From Flavobacteria bacterium BAL38 (GTDB lineage: Bacteria > Bacteroidota > Bacteroidia > Flavobacteriales > Flavobacteriaceae): 64,000 bases of DNA. A program made the translations under genes and the position numbers. Below, in pieces: positions 1-8,509 of the stretch. Where the stretch lies: positions 1,263,030 to 1,327,029 of the forward strand of contig AAXX01000001.1 of assembly GCA_000169355.1 (NCBI GenBank). The letters run 5' to 3'. The first letter of the stretch is position 1. Every line of letters begins with the position of its first letter. Under the pieces are notes generated by a model that saw only the letters and a program-made list of their open reading frames with translations, did no database searches and was not told where the DNA came from.

Positions 1-1621
1 TTCGGTTGTTATATGAAAGATAAAACAAACTAAAATCAAAGTTTAAATAATTTTTAAAAGTTCCTCTGTAACCTAAATCTGCATTAAAACCAGAAGCATC
101 TTTTAAGTTAGGGTCAATTTGATCTGTAACAGCTGGAGGTGTAATATCTGAGAAAAGTACAGGTCTGTATGCTTGCGTAATGTTTGCATAGATATTTGTT
201 GTGCCTAATTTATATTCTAATCCTAAACCAAATAATGGTTTACTTCTGCTGATTTCCTTTTCTTCAAATGGGACATCGTTTCCTGAAATAATTCCAAATC
301 TACCACTTCCAGTCGAATTTATATATTCATAGCGCATTCCTGGTGTAGCACTAAAATTTTCAGTTAATTTAAATTGATTTTCAAAAAAGAGAGCCACGTT
401 TTTAGTGTTAAAATCCAAGTCTCTTTGATATTTTCCATCTATATCTAGATTAAAATCTGATCCTGTTGTTCCTAAACCATTTTGTTTTCGGTTTGTATTT
501 GCTTTGTAAATGCGAATACCAAATGCTAAATTATTTTCAATATTTCCTAATTTATATCTATACAGATTTCTGTTTTCTAAACCAAAATTCTGATAAGAAT
601 CTCTGTCTACTCTTCTGTTATCATAATCATTTGTAGCTGGATTAATAGCATCTGGATTATTTGGTGTAGCAGTAAAACCAACACTATTTCTCTCGGCTAT
701 TAATCCAAATAATTTCGTATTTGAGCTAAACTTATCATTAATTTTTGTGTCAAAGTTTAATGCAAATACATTCCAAGGTGTTCCAAACCAGTTTCTTTCC
801 CTGAAAGATTGTCTTGGATTATTATTGAATTGTTCGTCGGTTAAACCACCTGCTTGTTGCATTTGGTAATCCATGTTGGTGTATTCAGTAGAAATTTTTG
901 TTTTTTCTGTAAAAGCATATTCTAAAAAGACATGAGAGTTTCTAACTTTGTATTGACTGTTTTCTCTCCAACCATCAGCACTTCTTGAGTGATTGTATGC
1001 GTAGTAAGAAAATTTTCCAACTTTTCCTCCAATAGCATTATAGGAACTCATTAAGTTATAACTTCCAGTAGTGTTTTGTGTTTCAAATGAAAATTCCTTT
1101 TTTGTTTCTCTTTTTAAAACATAATTTAACATACCGCCAAATTGAGGTCCAAATTGTAAAGATGCACCTCCTCTAATTAATTCAAGAGATTCCACAGCTT
1201 CTAATGGTGGATTATAATAGGCTTCTGGATAACCAAAAACGTCAGATGAAATGTCATATCCGTTTTGTCTTGTATTTAATTCCCAACTTCTATTTGGACT
1301 TAAGCCTCTTACTCCTACGTTTATTTGAATTCCTGACCCTTCATTTTCCCAAACAGTAACTCCTGGAATTCTTGAGAAAACTTCACGAGCATTATTTGTT
1401 GTTAAGTTAGCAGTAATTTGACTTATTTTAATTACTTCATTTTTCTTTCCAGAAAATATTACATTTCCTTTTGTTTCAGGCATTCTCTCTGGACTTTGTT
1501 GTACAGGTGCGATTATTACAGTGTTTAATTTTACAATTGAATCATTAGGTTTAATTTCTTGAGATCTTGTACTTTGTGAGACAACTAGGCTTGAAAACAA
1601 GGCTATAACTATATACTTCAT
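1..1621 (-). CDS. TonB-dependent outer-membrane receptor, C-terminus cut by window edge
   Basis: The gene starts at 1621 and runs off the left edge, leaving about 540 residues. A signal peptide (MKYIVIALFSSLVVSQ) is followed by a TonB-box-like stretch (VKLNTVIIAPV), then a plug domain with EVFSRIPGVTVWE, INVGVRGLSPNRS and ESLELIRGGASLQFGPQFGG, and then beta-barrel strands. No carboxypeptidase-like N-terminal extension is present, so it resembles FecA-type siderophore or ferric citrate receptors more than SusC. It lies downstream of feoA-feoB on the same strand and shares an upstream motif with feoA, which suggests an iron substrate. The exact ligand cannot be read from the sequence. Confidence 0.85.
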   Translation of the reverse strand, partial: MKYIVIALFSSLVVSQSTRSQEIKPNDSIVKLNTVIIAPVQQSPERMPETKGNVIFSGKKNEVIKISQITANLTTNNAREVFSRIPGVTVWENEGSGIQINVGVRGLSPNRSWELNTRQNGYDISSDVFGYPEAYYNPPLEAVESLELIRGGASLQFGPQFGGMLNYVLKRETKKEFSFETQNTTGSYNLMSSYNAIGGKVGKFSYYAYNHSRSADGWRENSQYKVRNSHVFLEYAFTEKTKISTEYTNMDYQMQQAGGLTDEQFNNNPRQSFRERNWFGTPWNVFALNFDTKINDKFSSNTKLFGLIAERNSVGFTATPNNPDAINPATNDYDNRRVDRDSYQNFGLENRNLYRYKLGNIENNLAFGIRIYKANTNRKQNGLGTTGSDFNLDIDGKYQRDLDFNTKNVALFFENQFKLTENFSATPGMRYEYINSTGSGRFGIISGNDVPFEEKEISRSKPLFGLGLEYKLGTTNIYANITQAYRPVLFSDITPPAVTDQIDPNLKDASGFNADLGYRGTFKNYLNFDFSLFYLSYNNR

Positions 1622-1623
1622 TT

Positions 1624-1641
1624 TTATTTAGATTAATTCTA
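1624..1641 (-). promoter_or_regulatory. Candidate iron-regulator operator at the TonB receptor start
   Basis: TTATTTAGATT (plus strand) ends two bases before the receptor start codon and continues with AATTCTA, giving an imperfect palindrome. The same 11-mer lies four bases before the feoA start. The position over the translation start region and the two iron-uptake targets suggest a Fur- or DtxR-type operator, or another shared leader signal. The regulator is inferred. Confidence 0.4.
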
Positions 1642-1861
1642 CGCAGCAAAAATAATCACTAGTTTTTATTTAGACAAATTATAAATAAGTTATTTTTGAA
1701 TTACCTTACGAATTGTATAAAACAATATTTTTTAATAATTAATTTGATTTTTTTTAATTATTAAAGAAAAAAAAGTCAAAATAATTTACTTAAACTATTT
1801 TTATTTTAATGATAATTTAAAAAAACAACGCTTTAAATAGAAGATATTAAATAGAAGATAT

Positions 1862-3964
1862 TTATTTCAAAACTTGATACGCAATTAATGCTGTTAAATA
1901 AGCAAATCCACTCATGAAAACCAACTGTATTATTGGCCATTTCCATGAATTGGTTTCTTTTTTTACAATTGCAAGAGTAGATATACATTGCATCGCGAAA
2001 GCATAAAACAGCAATAATGAAATTCCAGTAGCAAAATTGAATATTTTTTCACCTGTTTCCGGATACACTTCGGCTGCCATTTTATTTTTAATGGTGCTTT
2101 CTTCATCACTATGACTACCAACACTGTATATGGTTGCCAAAGTTCCTACAAAAACTTCACGAGCAGCAAACGAACTTACCACAGCAATTCCTATTTTCCA
2201 ATCATAACCTAAAGGACGAATAGCCGGTTCTATGGCTTTTCCCATGTAACCAATATAAGAATTTTCTAACTTGAAGGAATTAACTTGATCTTCAAATGAT
2301 TCTGAAGTAATGGTTTTGTTTTGATTTTGTTGTGTAATAATAGCTTCAGCGTTATTAAAATCATCACTTAATCCGTGCGAACCTAAATACCATAAAATAA
2401 CCGATAAGGCTAAAATAATTTTTCCGGCACCAGAAACAAAGGCTCTTGTTTTTTCTAATACATTTATTCCAACATTTTTAATCATTGGAATTTTATAACT
2501 TGGCATTTCTACAACAAAGTAAGATTTGCAGTTAAGTTTTAAAATTTTATTTAGTAAATAAGCAGAAAAAATAGCAGCTCCAAATCCTAATAAATACAAA
2601 CCCATTAGTGTTAATCCTTGTAAGCTTAAAAACCCAAACAATCTTTTTTCTGGAATAATTAACGAGATTAAAATTGCATAAACAGGTAGCCTTGCAGAAC
2701 AAGTTGTAAAAGGAGTTACTAAAATAGTAATTAAACGTTCTTTCCAGTTTTCAATATTTCTAGCTCCCATAATTGCCGGAATAGCACAAGCAGTTCCTGA
2801 AATTAAAGGCACAATACTTTTACCCGAAAGTCCAAATTTTCGCATGATTTTATCCATCAAAAAAACCACACGACTCATATAACCGCTTTCCTCTAAAACA
2901 GAAATAAATAAGAATAAAAAGGCAATTTGTGGAATAAAAATTACAATCCCTCCAATACCAGGGATTATACCTTCGCTAATTAAGTTTGTAAATTCACCCG
3001 CAGGAAGATTTTGTTTGGCAACGGAGCTAAAATTAGCAAATGTTTCGTCAATAAATTCCATCGGTATACTACTCCAATCAAATAAAAACTGAAAAATTAG
3101 CATTAAAATACCGAAGAAAATTAAGTAACCAAAAATTTTGTGTGTAAGTACGCGGTCTATTTTTGCTCTAATATCAGAAGCTTTTGAACTATCTATTTTT
3201 TGACCCATTTTTAAAGTGTCATTTATAAATTGATAGCGTTTAATAGTTTCTTTTTGTTGTAAGCGTTTTAAATCGGCATGCGATTTTGTAAACGTACTTT
3301 TAATTTCGTTTCGTTCAAGATTTAAAAAATTTACATCTTGCGTAATTACTAACCAAAGTTTATATAAAAGTTGGTTTGGGAATGCTTTTCTTAATTTATC
3401 AAAGTAGTCTGGGTCTATACTTGAAGCATTTAAACAAGGTTCAGTTGATAATTCAGTATAGTTAAGAATTAAATTCTTAAGTTCCGTTATCCCAGTTTTT
3501 TTTCTAGAACTTATTAAAGCAATTTTTGTTTTTAGTTCTTTTTCTAATATCGAAATATCAAGTTCAATTCCTTTTAATTGCATTCTATCTGCCATATTAA
3601 TAACAAGAATGGTTGGAATTTCTAAATCTTTAATTTGAGTAAAAAGGAGTAAATTTCGTTTTAAATTTTCAACTTCAGTAACCACAACCGCTACATCCGG
3701 AAAATCTTCATCGTTTTTATTTAATAATAATTCAATTACAACATTTTCATCAATAGAACTTGCATTTAAGCTATACGTTCCGGGTAAATCTAAAATTTTT
3801 GCTTTAACAGCATCTGATAATTTTGCAATACCTTGTTTTTTTTCAACAGTAATTCCAGGGTAATTCCCTACTTGTTGGTTTAACCCTGTAAGTTCATTAA
3901 AAACTGAAGTTTTACCCACATTTGGATTTCCAATTAAAGCAACTTTTATAGGATTTAAACTCAT
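1862..3964 (-). CDS. feoB: Ferrous iron transporter FeoB
   Basis: This is the GTP-gated inner-membrane Fe(II) transporter. The N-terminal G domain has G1 GNPNVGKT (residues 12-19), G3 DLPG (59-62) and G4 NMAD (123-126). After a helical spacer, the membrane part begins near residue 285 and contains two related Gate regions, including SGTACAIPAIMGARN and FAAREVFVGTLATIYS. At 700 residues it is close to the usual full length. feoA ends two bases upstream, so the pair is almost certainly co-transcribed. A 14-bp tandem repeat (AAATAGAAGATATT, 1835-1862) abuts the stop codon. Confidence 0.97.
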   Translation of the reverse strand: MSLNPIKVALIGNPNVGKTSVFNELTGLNQQVGNYPGITVEKKQGIAKLSDAVKAKILDLPGTYSLNASSIDENVVIELLLNKNDEDFPDVAVVVTEVENLKRNLLLFTQIKDLEIPTILVINMADRMQLKGIELDISILEKELKTKIALISSRKKTGITELKNLILNYTELSTEPCLNASSIDPDYFDKLRKAFPNQLLYKLWLVITQDVNFLNLERNEIKSTFTKSHADLKRLQQKETIKRYQFINDTLKMGQKIDSSKASDIRAKIDRVLTHKIFGYLIFFGILMLIFQFLFDWSSIPMEFIDETFANFSSVAKQNLPAGEFTNLISEGIIPGIGGIVIFIPQIAFLFLFISVLEESGYMSRVVFLMDKIMRKFGLSGKSIVPLISGTACAIPAIMGARNIENWKERLITILVTPFTTCSARLPVYAILISLIIPEKRLFGFLSLQGLTLMGLYLLGFGAAIFSAYLLNKILKLNCKSYFVVEMPSYKIPMIKNVGINVLEKTRAFVSGAGKIILALSVILWYLGSHGLSDDFNNAEAIITQQNQNKTITSESFEDQVNSFKLENSYIGYMGKAIEPAIRPLGYDWKIGIAVVSSFAAREVFVGTLATIYSVGSHSDEESTIKNKMAAEVYPETGEKIFNFATGISLLLFYAFAMQCISTLAIVKKETNSWKWPIIQLVFMSGFAYLTALIAYQVLK

Positions 3965-3966
3965 TA

Positions 3967-4197
3967 TTAAATATCTTTTGTAATGCTAATTTCTCTTGCT
4001 GTTTCTAATCGAATAGCTACATGAGAATCGTTAACATTGAAATATAAAGGATCGCCAAATGGCGCAATTTGTAAAAGCGTAATTTTATTTCCAGGCAAAC
4101 ATCCCATTTCTAAAAGTTTTAGAGGGATTTCGTCTAGATTTACATCTATAATGGTGGCTTCTTCGCCTATTTTTAAAGATGATGCAAAAAAATCCAT
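3967..4197 (-). CDS. feoA: Ferrous iron transport protein FeoA
   Basis: A 76-residue SH3-like cytosolic protein that assists FeoB. Family features are ATIIDVNLDEIPLKLLEMGCLPGNKITLL near the middle and FNVNDSHVAIRLETAREI at the end. It is the first gene of the feoAB pair, with a 2-bp gap to feoB. The TTATTTAGATT motif lies just upstream of its ATG, and a 7-1-7 palindrome (TAATTCT C AGAATTA, 4257-4271) lies further upstream. Confidence 0.95.
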   Translation of the reverse strand: MDFFASSLKIGEEATIIDVNLDEIPLKLLEMGCLPGNKITLLQIAPFGDPLYFNVNDSHVAIRLETAREISITKDI

Positions 4198-4201
4198 TTC
4201 C

Positions 4202-4222
4202 TTATTTAGATTGAATTAAAAT
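4202..4222 (-). promoter_or_regulatory. Candidate iron-regulator operator at feoA start
   Basis: TTATTTAGATT followed by gAATTaAAAT forms a near-palindrome four bases from the feoA ATG. The same 11-mer is found at the start of the neighbouring TonB receptor. A second palindrome at 4257-4271 could be an alternative operator. Regulation by Fur or DtxR is inferred from the genes served. Confidence 0.4.
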
Positions 4223-4293
4223 ACAAAAGTAAAAATTATAATTGTAGAAAACCTGATAATTCTCAGAATTAATAAAATAAAAAGAAATAGAAT

Positions 4294-4992
4294 TTATTTT
4301 TGGTTTTCATTTAACCAAATAATGTCTTCTAAAAGTTGTTTCATGTTTTTGGTTTTCTGATCTTTTGTTGGTTGGTCTAAATTGGTGCCATCATAAAAAC
4401 CACGAATTCGTTTGTTTTTATCAATTAAAATAAAATTTTCGGTATGCACCATATCATATAATTCGTCTGGTTTACCTGTTTTTACTGCTAAATATGATTT
4501 TCGTGCCAAATAATAAATAGCAGATTTATCTCCCGTTACTAAATTCCAACGCGCGTCATCTACTCCTTTTTCAAGGGCATATTTCTTTAATACTTCATGT
4601 GTATCAATATCAGGCGTAACAGAGAAAGATAGTAATTTAATTTCCGAATAATTTTTTAATTGATTTTGCAACCAAACCATGTTGTCTGTCATCTTAGGAC
4701 AAATAGTAGGACAAGTGGTAAAAAAGAAATCGGCAACATAAATCTTATTTTCATAGTCTTTTTCAGTGATTACTTTTCCATTTTGATTGATAAAAGAAAA
4801 ATCGGCAATTTTATGGTCGTTACCTATATGCTGCACCGTAGAATCTACTAATTCTGGATTAATATCTCTAGGAGAGTAGATTGGAAGCATTTTTTCTGGA
4901 GAAAGTAAAGTATAAATCCCAACGTATATAACAATGGAAAGTATTGAAAAAATGATTAAAAACTTTTTATAAGGGGCTAGAAAATTAAGCAT
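4294..4992 (-). CDS. SCO1/SenC family copper chaperone
   Basis: Thioredoxin-fold protein anchored by one N-terminal transmembrane helix (about residues 11-30). The copper-binding CxxxC motif is present in TTCPTICPK (Cys94 and Cys98), and the conserved downstream histidine is in VHTENFILID. SCO proteins deliver copper to, or maintain thiols of, the CuA site of cytochrome c oxidase. It ends 97 bp before feoA on the same strand, so co-transcription is possible, but feoA appears to have its own control region. Confidence 0.9.
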   Translation of the reverse strand: MLNFLAPYKKFLIIFSILSIVIYVGIYTLLSPEKMLPIYSPRDINPELVDSTVQHIGNDHKIADFSFINQNGKVITEKDYENKIYVADFFFTTCPTICPKMTDNMVWLQNQLKNYSEIKLLSFSVTPDIDTHEVLKKYALEKGVDDARWNLVTGDKSAIYYLARKSYLAVKTGKPDELYDMVHTENFILIDKNKRIRGFYDGTNLDQPTKDQKTKNMKQLLEDIIWLNENQK

Positions 4993-5087
4993 ATAAATTT
5001 TTTACAAAAATAATCATAATTCAAAAGAGATTTGTTAAAATAGTTGGCTTACAATTGTTAAAATTCTAATTTGTTGATTTTGTTCAT

Positions 5088-5095
5088 TATATTTG
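5088..5095 (+). promoter_or_regulatory. Bacteroidetes -7 box upstream of T9SS propeller gene
   Basis: TATATTTG matches the flavobacterial TAnnTTTG -7 element and lies 29 bp before the ATG. No well-spaced -33 TTG was found. Confidence 0.5.
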
Positions 5096-5123
5096 TGATT
5101 ACATACCTAAAACTACTGAATAA

Positions 5124-8100
5124 ATGGTTAAAAATTACTTGATTATTAGTTTATTGTGCTCCTTTTTAGGATTTTCACAATTTAACCCATCTGCTCCTTG
5201 GATGAGTGAATTAAACACTACAAATAAAGGTGAAGTTACTATAAACGAAATGGTAGCGGCTTTTAATGCCTATTGGTCTACTAGAGACAAAAATGTAAAA
5301 GGATCTGGTTACAAACCATTTATGCGTTGGGAATATCATTGGAAAAACTATACTACAGAACAAGGATATATAATGTCATCAGAGGCATTCTGGGATGCTT
5401 GGCGTCAAAAAAATCAATCAAAAACAAATAGAAACACAACAATGTCATTGCCAGTTAGTAATTGGGAGCCGGTAGGGCCTTTTACTCACACAAATACTGG
5501 TTCTTGGTCATCAGGGCAAGGGCGTGTAAATATTGTGCATGTTGATCCTTCAAATGCTAATACAATTTATTTAGGAGCACCTGCTGGAGGAATTTGGAAA
5601 TCAACAAATAACGGTTCAACTTGGGCTCCATTAACTGATGAATTGCCTCAAATTGGTGTTTCTGGTATTGCGGTTGATTATGCAGATTCTAATGTAATTT
5701 ATATTACTACAGGAGATAAAGATGCAGGAGATTCGTATTCTGTTGGGGTTTATAAATCTACAGATGGTGGATTGACTTGGAATCCTACCGGATCAATGGG
5801 AGTTTCAAATCCTTCTAGAGCTGGAGATATTTTGATTCATCCAACAAATAGTTTAATGTTGTGGTGTGCTACAAGCTCTGGAATTTTCAGAACTATAAAT
5901 GGAGGGACATCTTGGTCAAGAGTTAGAACGGGAGATTTTTCTCAGGGAAATATTAGGTTAAAACCAGGAGATCCTACAACCGTTTATGCTGTTTCAGATA
6001 CAAGTTTTTTTAGGTCAACAAATTCAGGAACAACATTTACTCAAGTTTCAACAGGATTACCAGCCTCTTCAGGTAGATTAGTAATGGATGTTACACCAGC
6101 CAATTCTAGTTACATTTATATTTTAAGTGCCAATTCAAGTTGGGGATTTCAAGGTATTTATAGATCTACTGATTCAGGAACAACATTTTCGGCAAGAAAC
6201 ACAACAACAAATGTTTTAGAATCAACACAAGCTTGGTTTGATTTAGCTTTAGCTGTATCTTCAACAAATGCAGAAGAAATTTATACGGGATGTTTAAATG
6301 TTTGGAAATCTACTAACGGTGGAACAAGCGCAACTAGAATAAATAATTGGAGTAATCCTTCTGGAATTTCATATACACATGCAGATATTCATTATTTAGG
6401 ATTTCATGGTACTAAATTGTTTTGTGGAAGTGATGGAGGTATATATGTGTCTGAAAATAGTGGAATTAATTTTACAGACTTAACTGCAGGTGCTCAAATT
6501 AGTCAGTTTTATAAAATAGCGGTTTCCAAACAATCAGCTGCCAATATGGTGGGTGGATTGCAAGATAATGGAGGTCATGCATATAGTGGTGGACTTTGGA
6601 AAAATTATTATGGTGCCGATGGTATGGATACAGCAGTAGATCCTACAAATCCAAATTTATATTATGGATTTATACAAAATGGAAGTAGTATGTATATTAG
6701 TAATTCTGCGGGAAATGGATTAAGTTCATCTGTATCTTCACCAGGCGGAATCAACGGAAATTGGGTTACTCCATTAACTTCTAATTCTATAGGAGAAATA
6801 TTTTCTGGATTTGATAATTTATATAAATTAACTGGTGGTGCTTGGGTACAACAAAACACAGATGCTTTAGGAGGTGGAAATATAGACTTAATTACTATTG
6901 ATCCATCTAACAACAATATTATATATGTTGCAAACGGAACAGTTTTATATAAAAGTGTAAATGGAGGAGTTAACTTTTCTCCTATTAATTTTACAACAAA
7001 CAATATCGAATCAATTGCAGTACATTCTACAGATAGTAATATTATTTATTTAACAACAGATGGATCAACAGGAGAAGTGTTACAATCTAATGATGGAGGA
7101 ACTTCATTTATAGATATTTCAAACGGAGTTCCAAATATTGGTAAAAATATTATTATTCATCAAGGAAGAAATACCGATAATCCTTTATATCTTGGAACAA
7201 GCTTAGGGGTTTATTATAGAGATGATTCTATGGCTGCATGGGCTCCATTTGATATGAATTTGCCAAACGTGTCGGTAACAGATTTAGAGATTAATTTAGA
7301 GGATGCAAAATTAATTGCTGCCACTTATGGAAGAGGAATTTGGCAAACAGATATTCCGGTTCAATTAGCAACAGACGATATTAAATTTTTAAGCATTAAG
7401 AATCCAACAGCAGATATCAATTGTGGAAGCACTGTAACTCCTAAAGTTGAGGTTAAAAATAATGGTTTAAATACTATTTCAGAAATCACTATTAATTATA
7501 CTATTGATAGTACGCCTGCAACTTTTGTTTGGAATGGATCTTTGGCTTCTTCTGCCGTTACAGAAATTAATTTACCTTCAGCTGTTTTATCTAGAGGGGC
7601 ACACATTTTAAATGTAACTACTTTGATTTTAAATGACACTTATTCGGATAATAATCAAGGCACAACCTCTTTTTACATTAACGATGCAGGAACTGTTGGT
7701 ATTGTAAATCCTTTTACAAATGCTTCAGATGAACTTATTGTGTATAATGAAGGAACCAGTGGGGCACAGTGGCAAAGAGGAACCAGAACAGGAGGGCTAA
7801 CATCTTCAGGAAATTCAGTCTATACTACTAATTTAACAGGAAATTATCCAGACAATATAAAGACATATTTAGTGTCTCAATGTTATAATCTATCGAATGT
7901 AATTAATCCTCAGATTAGTTTTGCAATGAAATATGATGTAGAAAATAACTGGGATATTGTTTATGTAGAATATTCAACAAATTTTGGTGCTTCTTGGTCT
8001 ATATTAGGAGAAATGGGGCCAAATTGGTACAATAGCGACAGAACACCTGCAACTTCAGGAACAGACTGTAATAATTGTCCTGGCGCTCAATGGACAGGGG

Positions 8101-8507
8101 TTAATACAGCATTAACAACCTATACTTACCCATTAACTGCTTTAAATTCAGAAGTTAATGTAATTTTTAGAATTGTTTTTCATTCTGATCAATCGGTAAA
8201 TAGTTTAGGAGTTAATATAGATGACTTTTTAATAGACGGAACGCTTTCTGGGCAAAATTTCGAACTACAAAAAATAGTATTATATCCAAACCCATCTAAC
8301 GGAATTTTTAATTTAGTAACAGGAGAAAATACTATTTCTGAAATTGAAGTTTACGATTTATCTGGAAAGTTAGTATGGACTAAGAAAGGTTTTGAAGTTT
8401 CAAATACAGAAATACAATTAAATTTATCTGCTGTATCAAATGGAGTTTATTTTGTAAAAATTACAGCAGATACTCAATCAATAGTAAAAAGAATCATTAA
8501 AGAATAA
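5124..8507 (+). CDS. Secreted BNR/sortilin-like beta-propeller protein with T9SS type A sorting domain
   Basis: A signal peptide (about residues 1-18, ending GFSQ) is followed by many BNR/VPS10-like blades of the form 'GIWKSTNNGSTWAP', 'GVYKSTDGGLTWNP' and 'GIYRSTDSGTTFSA' (about residues 150-740). Next come a CARDB-like segment (about 760-850), a region resembling MAM/jelly-roll domains, and a C-terminal type A sorting signal beginning LYPNPSNGIFNLVT and ending IVKRIIKE. It is expected to be exported by the type IX secretion system. The ligand or enzyme activity is unknown. A TATATTTG -7 box lies at 5088-5095. The M13 peptidase gene starts 2 bp after its stop. Confidence 0.9.
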   Translation: MVKNYLIISLLCSFLGFSQFNPSAPWMSELNTTNKGEVTINEMVAAFNAYWSTRDKNVKGSGYKPFMRWEYHWKNYTTEQGYIMSSEAFWDAWRQKNQSKTNRNTTMSLPVSNWEPVGPFTHTNTGSWSSGQGRVNIVHVDPSNANTIYLGAPAGGIWKSTNNGSTWAPLTDELPQIGVSGIAVDYADSNVIYITTGDKDAGDSYSVGVYKSTDGGLTWNPTGSMGVSNPSRAGDILIHPTNSLMLWCATSSGIFRTINGGTSWSRVRTGDFSQGNIRLKPGDPTTVYAVSDTSFFRSTNSGTTFTQVSTGLPASSGRLVMDVTPANSSYIYILSANSSWGFQGIYRSTDSGTTFSARNTTTNVLESTQAWFDLALAVSSTNAEEIYTGCLNVWKSTNGGTSATRINNWSNPSGISYTHADIHYLGFHGTKLFCGSDGGIYVSENSGINFTDLTAGAQISQFYKIAVSKQSAANMVGGLQDNGGHAYSGGLWKNYYGADGMDTAVDPTNPNLYYGFIQNGSSMYISNSAGNGLSSSVSSPGGINGNWVTPLTSNSIGEIFSGFDNLYKLTGGAWVQQNTDALGGGNIDLITIDPSNNNIIYVANGTVLYKSVNGGVNFSPINFTTNNIESIAVHSTDSNIIYLTTDGSTGEVLQSNDGGTSFIDISNGVPNIGKNIIIHQGRNTDNPLYLGTSLGVYYRDDSMAAWAPFDMNLPNVSVTDLEINLEDAKLIAATYGRGIWQTDIPVQLATDDIKFLSIKNPTADINCGSTVTPKVEVKNNGLNTISEITINYTIDSTPATFVWNGSLASSAVTEINLPSAVLSRGAHILNVTTLILNDTYSDNNQGTTSFYINDAGTVGIVNPFTNASDELIVYNEGTSGAQWQRGTRTGGLTSSGNSVYTTNLTGNYPDNIKTYLVSQCYNLSNVINPQISFAMKYDVENNWDIVYVEYSTNFGASWSILGEMGPNWYNSDRTPATSGTDCNNCPGAQWTGVNTALTTYTYPLTALNSEVNVIFRIVFHSDQSVNSLGVNIDDFLIDGTLSGQNFELQKIVLYPNPSNGIFNLVTGENTISEIEVYDLSGKLVWTKKGFEVSNTEIQLNLSAVSNGVYFVKITADTQSIVKRIIKE

Positions 8508-8509
8508 CT

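Noticed and set aside
4037..4219. Plus-strand 60-codon frame opposite feoA
   Set aside because: It overlaps feoA entirely and has no family features.
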